Shown here: positions 56,497 to 64,000 of the stretch, one piece after another
Numbering within the stretch: the first letter of the stretch is position 1
How the letters are laid out: the number at the start of each line of letters is the position of its first letter
Assembly: GCF_033115175.1 (NCBI RefSeq)
Contig: NC_084850.1
Location: 102,983,439 to 103,047,438 of the forward strand
From: Lepus europaeus
Taxonomy: Eukaryota; Chordata; Mammalia; Lagomorpha; Leporidae
DNA: 64,000 nt
Direction: 5' to 3'
Position numbers and translations under genes: made by a program
Notes under the pieces: generated by a model
What the model saw: only the letters and a program-made list of their open reading frames with translations
Database searches by the model: none
Told to the model about the DNA's origin: nothing

Positions 56497-56995
56497 TGTG
56501 GGGTAAAGGGGTCCCCAGCTAGATTTACTCCAAGTTTTTCTCTGCATGAGAGAAGAATTAAAAGCAGAAACATGAAGTGCAAGAATGGGAGCAGGATTTA
56601 TTTAAAGAGGTAGTACACACTCAGAGATGAATGTGGTCAACCTCATGAGGGAGAATCACCACTACCCCAGTTCAGTCACTCCCTTTATCAAGTCAGGGGT
56701 GGTACCCTAACTGAACGTATGTGTAATGTGGAGTTTGAGTGGGGTTCAGTGTGTGGGTGATCTCTGGGAAGGTTTCAGGGCATCTCTATGTGGAGCTCAG
56801 CACACATGTGTTCATTATGGCATCTTTGGCATTTTGGAGGAGGCTCAGGTACATCATGGGAAAGGGGGTATGCTGAATTAGCATGAAAGGAGGTGGGGTT
56901 TTAATAATGCAGGTGCAGGGCCATGGCAAGGAGACAGCTGGCAGCCTCTTAGCTTCTTTCTTCACTAACTAGCTCCCTGTCTATCCCATATCACA
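56497..56995 (-). mobile_element. LTR B, copy 2, nested in LTR A
   Basis: It opens 'tgtggggtaaaggggtcccc', with 'caggatttatttaaagaggt' and 'agtacacactcagagatgaa' as in copy 1, and ends at 'atcccatatcaca'. LTR A copy 2 reads straight through this point ('catctaaccaggaacttgg'), so the insertion is clear. Confidence 0.75.
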
Positions 56996-57250
56996 GCCAG
57001 GAGCTTGGACATGATCTGAACTTGCACCTTTCAATCCCAATTTCAATCTACAAAAACCTTCTCCCCTAACCCCTCTGGAAGCCTGAGAATTCAGTGATAG
57101 CTATCTAGCTACTTGCTGTGTGCTTTGCAATCAATACCTATTTTTTATCACCACCCCAGTGTCCGTAATTGGCTTGCTGTGTGAAGTGTGAGCAGACCCA
57201 GTTTGGGGGATTCTATAACCATTCAGTTTTGGGGGTGTCCTACAACAGCA

Positions 57251-57430
57251 ATAGCTGATACAAAGGCCAAAACCCAATCATTCCTTTTCTTCCACTGGAA
57301 AGTCATCATTTGAACAAAGAAAACCAAAAACACTTTCTGAAAGGAACACACCAAAAGAGGACTTTTGTGCTGCTTAAATTCTTTTTTTAACTGTAAGAAT
57401 AATACATGCTCATTGGAAAACTTTTGAAAA
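57251..57430. other. Unclassified spacer
   Basis: No feature is recognised. Confidence 0.4.
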
Positions 57431-58180
57431 TGCTGTCAAGGACAAAATGCTCTGAACAATTAAGGAGATGACTTTATTCAGGCTGCTACAATAGGGAGAG
57501 TGTTTATTACTTCTTCATCAAGAAAGAACACCTGAGATTTTATACAGGCAAGTGACAAAGGAAGTCTTGAGGAAGAGTGGGCAGGGGATCTTACGGAAGT
57601 CATGAAGAAGGGTGGAGGTGGGTTTTATTTGTGAATACCAATGACAGGGTGGTTCCCCGTACCTACCTTTTCTTGGAACATAAAGAGATGAGCAATTCTT
57701 AACTGTTGCTACTTTCTAGGGGCATAGACCTCAGATAAAATGCAATGTGGTCAGTCCCCTGTTTTGTTCAAGATGGACATTGTGAGTTGCTTTTACAAGT
57801 CAGTAATTATGAAATTCCCAAGTAGCGGATGCAGAATCTAAAAACAAAATCAACTTTTCAGGACTGTTTTTGGTATTGTTGGGGCTAGGGACATACCATC
57901 CCAAAGTATGACTGTAGGAGACCAGAATATGCTATCACAAAATGAACCTTTGGGACATATTGATTATTTTGAGAAACTGCAGACACAAGAGTTGCAATAG
58001 AAACTTGCCCTTTTGTAAACTAAATTTACATCTACAAAGAAATCCTCCCTTTATTTGGGTGTCTCTCCCTCTGCACCAGGAAGACTAGACTTAATCACTG
58101 GAGACTCTTACCCAATGGAGAAGGCATGACTTACATCTGTATGCTATGGGTTACTTTTGTTTAAGGTACGTTCCCTGAAT
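57431..58180 (-). mobile_element. Possible old LTR, antisense (family D)
   Basis: 'gactttattcaggctgctac' near 57468 could be a reversed LTR polyadenylation region. The distal part (57900-58100) shares blocks with 48331-48640. Extent and family are uncertain. Confidence 0.35.
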
Positions 58181-58186
58181 CTCATT

Positions 58187-58430
58187 TTTTTAAACATTTA
58201 TTTACTTAATCTGAGAGGCAGAGTTATAGAGGGAGAGCTCTCTATTGTAGAGACAGAGAAAAAGGTCTTCCATCTGCTGGTTCACTCCCCAAATGGCCAA
58301 TCCGAAGCCAGGAGCCAGTTTCTTCAGAGTCTCTTACGTGGGTGCAGGGGCCCAAGGACTTGGGCCATCTTCCACTGCTTACCTAGACCATAAATAGGGA
58401 GTTGGATCCAGACTCACAGTGCTGACCCCC
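58187..58430 (-). mobile_element. CSINE with internal deletion
   Basis: It runs from 'ttttttaaacatttatttac' to 'cacagtgctgacccc'. It is about 245 bp long, because parts of the body around the GA tract and before the head are missing. Confidence 0.87.
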
Positions 58431-60241
58431 CTGGCTCTCATCTTAGCAGGGCCTTTCCCCACACCCTTCTTTCTTTGTTTCAGAAGACAATATTATGTAA
58501 ACTTGATGTTTAAACTCTTTCCATGAGATTTATTATAATTTTTCTCATGTGTTTGAGTTTTCTCCCATATATACATGAGAGATGCATGTTAATAAACTGC
58601 TAATTGTTTGTCCCTCCTTAATCTGTCTTTTGTTACAGTTAAAAGCTAGAGAGAAAATTATTGTTTCTGTCTTATAGTGTTGCCTGGGTAAAACCAGTTG
58701 ACCCATCTGTTACCAACATGATGGAGAAGGCAAATTGTTTCAGAGTTTCAGAGGTCAGGCTTTTGAAATGAAGGATGCCTAAAGTGAAAGAGAGGAACAT
58801 GGATATGACAATAAAGATTATGTTAATCTAAAGAGCCAGGGGTTGAACCCTGAAGATAACCAGCCCATTGGATTCCAAGAAACGAATGGAGGGAAATCTT
58901 TAGCTCCAGAGTCAGGATAATTGTAGTTATTAAAAAAAATTCTTTGTTGTCTTGTGATTAAGATGTCAGAGGAGTTTCAGGAAACATAGGTGCCGCAGTT
59001 GCTCCTGACTACTGTGCACGTACTCCCCACGGAGGCCAGAATTACCTGAGTAGCACTTGCTCAGGCAGCACAATCTACTGACGTTCTTGAAGCGCTCAAG
59101 CTATGATGCCATGTTCTTGGTGATTTTGTCCCCAGTCTTGGTTACCTCTGACATAAGAGCTTGTATGACTCGGGCATTTCCTTGGAATTCTTAGTTATCT
59201 GAATAGTAGCTTGTCCGGGCAGAATTCTGACCCATGCCTGGTCTTCTGTGATAGTGAGTCTTTGAGGTTTCTATCTAGTCTTTGGTATTCTGCCTGAAGT
59301 TTCTTTGGTGCCCAGGGGAAAAAGGACAGCTGCAACAGATCCTAGAGCTTCTGTAAGGATCTGAAAAATTGGGCTTTAGTTCTTAGTGATATTGAGTCAG
59401 ACAGGAAGCAGGAAAATTGGAAACGGTTGTTTGGAGGGTTGTAGCCAGATATTGAAGGCAGCTAGAAGAATTAAAAATTGAGTAAGAATTGACAGTCTGG
59501 GCCAGGTAACAGGGTCAGTCCAATTTTCAGGTAGGGACCCCAGCTGGTTTTTTCAGAGAGAGAGGAAGTCAATTAAATCTCCACCAGACATCACAAGTGG
59601 CATACCTATCAGTTTGCTGAAATTCATACACGCATGCACATTAGTGCAAAGACAGTGAACAGAACTAGAATCCAATGACCCAGAAGGGTGTGTTATTGAT
59701 GATATAGAACTTTCCATTGATATGTAATTTTTCTCTACAAAGCTAAAAAATGTTCACTCACCAGTTCTGTGAACATTTGTCATATAGTTGAATATTCAAC
59801 TAATGAATATTCAGCTCAGCATCCTGACTTATTTTTATGTGCCTTTTTCTCAATTAGAAAGGAATTCTTTAGAAGGGGAAATGTTATATATGAGTGGAAT
59901 GGCACATCGCTCTGAAAACAGAATCTATTTTTTAATGCCAAAAAAATAAGCAAATGAAGTTTAAAAATCAATCCCATATAAATTGGGAAATAGAGAGGAA
60001 GGAAATGATACTACAAAATGCCAAATATTTATGGACTGGGCTCTCAGAAGTGACTTTCCACTTACTTGTTTTTGCATCTCTGCAGTAGGAACATGGACCT
60101 CAGCACTGAGAAGTGTGTTATTTGAAGCACAGGAATGAGTGCATTTTAATCCTAATTGGAAACAGTGTTTTGTCTGCCTGGCTGAAAGGAGAAGCTGAAG
60201 AACACAGCAGCCATTGTTCCTGATAAATTGGTGTTGTGATC
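58431..60241. other. No gene seen; perhaps ERV internal relic
   Basis: Mixed DNA. 58680-59600 has the texture of old retroviral internal sequence beside the possible LTR at 57431-58180, but I cannot identify a gene in any frame. 59880-60240 looks single-copy. Confidence 0.35.
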
Positions 60242-60497
60242 GGCAAACTAGAGCCCATGGGCCAAATCTGGCCTACTGCTTACTTTTATAAATAAAGTTT
60301 TATTGGAATACAACTGTGCCCATTTGTATATGCGTGTGTGTATATATATATATATACACACACATACAAAACATATGTGTGTGTGTGTGTGTGTGTATAT
60401 AAATTTCCCCCCATGGCTGCCAGAGATCTTAGGGTCCACATAGCCTAAACTGTTTACTCTCTGGCTCTTTTTGAAACATGTTTACTGATCCACGCTT
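60242..60497. mobile_element. hAT-like DNA transposon relic with microsatellite core
   Basis: The left end 'gcaaactagagcccatgggc' and right end 'acatgtttactgatccacg' resemble the inverted ends of a common mammalian nonautonomous hAT element. 'aataaagttttattggaata' in between also fits. The internal part is replaced by TA/GT repeats at 60326-60401. Confidence 0.65.
60326..60401. repeat. Compound (GT)n(TA)n(CA)n...(GT)n microsatellite
   Basis: 'gtgtgtgtatatatatatat' is followed by 'acacacacatac', then about ten GT units and 'tatata'. The GT and CA arms make it partly self-complementary. Confidence 0.93.
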
Positions 60498-60524
60498 TTA
60501 TATTAGGGACAATTTTGAAACTGA

Positions 60525-61532
60525 GCCCCTACACAATACTTTTAATGCAGAGGCTACATACAATCAGCTCCTAGTCTCTCACATTCTCCCAGCCTCCCTC
60601 CCTTAGCCTAAAGTTTCTTGGCCCTGCTTTTGTGATTGCAAATCAACCACTCACTAAACTTAGCTCACTGAATTGAGGGAGTGGTGCAGTCAACCATACA
60701 AGGGCCTTCATCACCAGCCTCATGAGGTCATTGATTTCTCCCATAAATGACATCTTAATGTTTGATTTGTCTTGAGGGCTTTGTATTCCAGGAACTCATG
60801 ACCATGAACAGAAAGTAACTGCCACCTGCATGTAGCCCCCAGACTGACTGAACCCACTTTACCATCATTGAAATTCTCTAAAGAACACAGTATCGCTGAC
60901 CAATCAAAGGAAGACCACAAGCACTGCCATCTAACCAGGAACTTGGACACTACTGAACATGCACCTCTCTGCCCCAGGAACCTTTACCACTAACCCCATG
61001 GAGCCTGGGAGTTAAGCAGTAGCTGTCTGGCTGCTTGCTTTGTGCTTTGCAATGAACACCTCTTTTCTTTTTTTTTTTTAAGATTTATTTATTTATTTGA
61101 AAGTCAGAGTTACACAGAGAGAGGAGAGGCAGAGAGAGAGAGAGATAGGTCTTCCATCTGATGGTTCACTCCCCAGTTGGCCGCAACGGCCGGAGCTGTG
61201 CTGATCTGAAGCCAGGAGCCAGGAGCTTCTTCCGGGTCTCCTATGTGGGTGCAGGAGCCCAAGGACTTGGGCCATCCTCCACTGCTTTCCCAGGCCACAG
61301 CAGAGAGCTGGATCAGAAGAGGAGCAGCTGGGACTAGAACCGGCGCCCACATGGGATGCTGGTGCTTCAGGCCAGACCGTTAACTGCTGCACCACAGTGC
61401 CAGCCCCCCACAAACACCTCTTTTCTTTCACCAACCTGATGTCAATGATTGGCTTGCCGCTTGATGGGCAAGCAGATCTTCTTTTGAGGGTGCTATAGTA
61501 ACTCCTGCAACCAGTTTTGGGGATGTTCTATA
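60525..61532 (+). mobile_element. LTR A, copy 2, split by CSINE
   Basis: The LTR A pieces are 60525-61070 and 61413-61532. It is homologous to copy 1 over its whole length, including the CCAAT-like 'tgaccaatcaaagg' near 60897, 'gtgctttgcaatgaacacct' near 61042 and 'caatgattggcttgccgctt' near 61443. It allows the insertions in copy 1 to be mapped exactly. Confidence 0.75.
61071..61412 (-). mobile_element. CSINE in LTR A, with 16-bp duplication
   Basis: It lies between perfect copies of 'aacacctcttttcttt' (61055-61070 and 61413-61428). The body is well preserved and the head reads 'accacagtgccagcccccc'. Confidence 0.97.
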
Positions 61533-62598
61533 TCAGTGTTTGTTGCTAAAGATTAAAATCTTATAAAAGATTAAAACTCTCCTACAAATGAAGACCAAGT
61601 ATATAAGGATGTATTGGACAGTGTGGCTATTATTAATAAACTTCAGTTGAATATACCATTCTCTTTTTGAGCTCCTAGTAGGTGCCAGACTCCATGCTGG
61701 CAACATACTCTCTGCCCACCAGGGGATTTTCTATCCGGAAAGCTGGTGGCAAGAGAGCTTGTAACCTGAGGCAGCCAATGGAAATGTTGGGGCAGAGAAG
61801 CGGTTGAGGCTCATCAGGGAAGGATAGTGAAGAAGGAAATGATAACACATAGGAACGTATGGGAGAAAAGGACATTCCCTGCATTCATTTAACAAATGTT
61901 TACAGCATGTGTAGATGCTGGGGGATATTTTTGGTGTACCAAGTAAAATTTCAGTCTCTATGGAACTTACGTGTTAGTGTTAAGTGATTTGAAGCAAAAA
62001 CTGTCCTAGTGGGAGACTGTGAGGCATTTTGGGGAGATAGTATTCTTTCTTCTGATCTGGAAAAGTAAACAGAGGTCAGATCATGGAGGGCCATTAGTGC
62101 CAAACCAAGAAATGTGCTTTGATTTTCATTTTGTTTTGTGCAGTTTTGTTTCTTTCTGGCCACAGAAACTACTGGAGGTTTTGGAGATGATCTGTGTGCT
62201 TTACGTTCATAGAAGAAAGTGCCTTAGAAGATGAATTCCAGCTTTCTAGGACAGAGCAGGGAGAACTTGGGGAAGGGAAGAAAATCAGAGGCAAGAGTTA
62301 AGAAGGACCCGAACTAGGATATGAGAAATTGCAACAGAAAGGGAGAGAGAAGGGGAAAAAAAACCCACCGACAGAATTACAGTAATTAGCAACCGGTAGA
62401 ACATTTTCAGGTGTTTAAAGCCAGAAAGGCTTTTGAAAAGAGTGGAAGCCTGGAGAGAGAAATTGAGGTGTGGTGTATAAGAGATGAAGTCCCCCCACCT
62501 CCCCCTCCCTGCTTCTGTCTGCCAAAGGACAATCCAGCATTTCACAGTGCCACAGCGTGAGCTTTAGCTGGATAAGTCTATTACACTAATTTTTTTTT
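61533..62598. other. No gene seen; L2-like relics
   Basis: 61890-62000 and 62060-62140 resemble the antisense L2 3' end and the old L2-like repeat ('tcatggagggccattagtgc'). There is no coding signal. Confidence 0.4.
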
Positions 62599-62611
62599 AA
62601 AAGGTGGTTCA

Positions 62612-62963
62612 GGGGCCGTCACTGTGGTGTAGCAGGTAAAGCTGCCATATCCCATATGGGCACCAGTTCTAGATATGATTGAGTGCCGGCATCCCATATG
62701 GGCGCTAGTTCTAGTCCCGGCTGTTTCACTTCCGATCCAGCTCTCTGCTGTGGCCTGGGAAAGCAGCAGAAGATGGCCCAAGTCCTTGGGCCCCTGCACT
62801 GCGTGGAAGACCTCGCTTCTGATTGGCCCAACTCCAGCCATTGAAGCCACTGTGGAGTGAACCGATGGATGGAAGATCTGTGTGTGTGTGTGTGTGTGTC
62901 TCCCTCTCCCTCTCTCTGTAACTCTGCCTTTCAAATAAATAAAGAAATCTTTTTTTAAAAAAA
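62612..62963 (+). mobile_element. CSINE with internal tandem duplication
   Basis: It is flanked by 'aaaaggtggttca' (62599-62611) and 'aaaaggtgattca' (62964-62976). The segment 'catatgggcaccagttctag' near 62655 is repeated as 'catatgggcgctagttctag' near 62696, about 41 bp later. (GT)n lies at 62879-62899. Confidence 0.95.
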
Positions 62964-62976
62964 AAAAGGTGATTCA

Positions 62977-63385
62977 AACAAGCTGTTCTCATCTCTGAAC
63001 TTGAACTTTTCAACTTAAAAATGATTCAATCATTGTCATATATTTAATAGTTTTGAAACCTATATTTTCCATTTTAATTTAAAATAAAGACAGCTATACA
63101 GTACTTTTAGGAGTGGAATATATTATCAAGTAAAAAATATCTAAAACGTAGTGAATTAATGGGGTTGGATTTGGGTTTTATTTTTCACACTGATATTTGG
63201 TTTCTTTAGACTAAAGAAATCCTCTGTGATTTTTGTAATGACACTTTTCCATGCTGTTAACGATGACATTGTCCTTTGAATGTCTGTAAGAAACAGCTTT
63301 GCAGACCTGTGAGGGAACAGTCAGCCCTGAACACAGGGAGGCAATGTTGCTTAAGGGGAAGCATCAGGAAGGCATGGGGTTCTGC
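62977..63385. other. No gene seen
   Basis: AT-rich unclassified DNA. Confidence 0.4.
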
Positions 63386-63389
63386 TGTT

Positions 63390-63565
63390 TCTAGTTGTGT
63401 TAGCCTCTGTACAATTAGCCTGATAAGTTATTTAGTCTCCTGATGCCTCTGACTCCTCATTTTTAAGATGATCATAAAAATGCCCATTTCAGATGGTAGC
63501 CACCAGAGGTAAATGATAAAGCACAGCTCAAGCAGCTGGTACAGGGCCTGGCCTGTGACCAACAC
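63390..63565 (+). repeat. MIR
   Basis: 'gataagttatttagtctcct', 'gactcctcatttttaagatg', 'gcccatttcagatggtagcc' and 'aaatgataaagcacagctca' follow the 3' two-thirds of MIR in the sense direction. Confidence 0.65.
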
Positions 63566-63746
63566 CAGCGATTGCTCCATTTCTGCTGAGTGTTCTCAGT
63601 CAACTGGGTGAACACTGCTATTGACGCAGGCTATTGTTTCTTGCACTTGTCAATACAGTGATGGGGAATCTTGATGTGAATGCTGAAGCTCATTTTAGAG
63701 ATGTCCGCCTTCAATTTTCATTTCCTCCTTTTAGAATACCATGTTA

Positions 63747-64000
63747 GGGACTGGCAACGTGCACAATGGTTTAAGCTACTGCCTGCATTGCAGGAATCCC
63801 ATATGGGAGTACTGGTTCAAGTCCTGGCTGCTCTACTTCTGATCCAGCTTCCTGCCAATGTGCCTGAGAGGCAGCAGATGATGACCCAAGTGCTTGGACC
63901 TCTGCCATCCACATGGGAGACCCAGATGGAATTCCTGACTGCCGGCTTTGGCCTGCTCCATGGTCATTTGGGGAATGACCCAATGGATGGAAGAGCTCTC
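63747..64000 (+). mobile_element. CSINE, cut by window end
   Basis: The head 'gggactggcaacgtgcacaa' is followed by body blocks in order up to 'ccaatggatggaagagctct', where the window ends. The CT tract and tail lie outside. Confidence 0.92.

Larger units (their letters stand above)
55755..57250 (+). mobile_element. LTR A, copy 1, split by CSINE and LTR B
   Basis: The LTR A blocks are 55755-56071, 56436-56496 and 56996-57250. Shared with copy 2 are 'actaaacttaactcactgaa', 'ctttatcatcatcaaagttc', the CCAAT-like 'caccaaccaatggaagg', 'tgtgctttgcaatcaatacc' and 'attggcttgctgtgtgaagt'. The U3-R-U5 order resembles a gammaretrovirus-like (ERV1) LTR in the sense direction. No env, gag or pol frame is next to it. 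Confidence 0.75.

Noticed and set aside
55755-61532. A complete endogenous retrovirus between the two LTR A copies
   Set aside because: The 3.3 kb between them contains no gag, pol or env frame that I can recognise. The pairing of the LTRs is possible but unproven, so no provirus is annotated.

Overview
This window is nuclear DNA from a mammal, most likely a lagomorph (rabbit, hare or pika). The main evidence is about forty copies of one roughly 340-bp tRNA-derived SINE, starting like GGCCGGCGCCGTGGCTCACT and ending in a (CT)n tract and a CTGCCTTTCAAATAAATAAA-type tail. I recognise this as the lagomorph C-repeat (CSINE). L1 elements with a G-rich purine 3' UTR typical of rabbit L1 are also present. 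The DNA is AT-rich and I see no CpG island. I found no convincing host protein-coding gene, no tRNA or rRNA gene and no microbial-type system. Almost every long open frame is a fragment of L1, a reading through a CSINE, or a low-complexity GA/CT/TA run. The window is intergenic or intronic, and it is best read as a stratigraphy of nested transposable elements.

Layout. 0-9 kb: ancient L1 pieces on the minus strand, including an ORF2 stretch whose RT active site abuts a (TA)n expansion, mixed with CSINEs. 9-15 kb: CSINEs, including a CSINE inside a CSINE with a clean 14-bp duplication, separated by unclassified DNA. 15.5-20.4 kb: plus-strand ancient L1 ORF2, split by a second L1 3' end and several CSINEs. 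20.4-26.7 kb: the least repetitive stretch, with L2 and MIR relics and one weak terminal-exon candidate on the minus strand near 24.6 kb. 26.7-33.3 kb: an old L2-like repeat, a doubly interrupted CSINE, and two MaLR LTRs, one carrying a Tigger-type DNA transposon.

33.7-42.0 kb: the most complete element. A lagomorph L1 of about 7.9 kb (about 7.3 kb without insertions) has a 5' UTR, a coiled-coil ORF1, an ORF2 with FADD and a long 3' UTR. It sits inside a CSINE, and two younger CSINEs sit inside it. Each insertion has visible target-site duplications, but the ORFs carry stops and frameshifts. 43.5-45.2 kb: a 5'-truncated younger L1. 45.6-47.7 kb: five CSINEs in 2 kb.

48-62 kb: a cluster of LTR relics. 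It holds two MaLR LTRs, two copies of one gammaretrovirus-like LTR (A), two copies of another LTR (B; one nested in LTR A, one splitting a MIR) and several less certain LTRs. A MER5A-like element and another hAT-like DNA transposon relic are also present. The last 2.5 kb holds unclassified DNA, a MIR and a CSINE cut by the window end.

The parts work together only in that L1-type reverse transcriptase is the expected mobiliser of the CSINEs. The target-site duplications let the order of several insertions be read directly. All family names come from my memory of repeat consensus sequences and were not checked against a library. Boundaries without stated duplications are good to roughly 10-30 bases.
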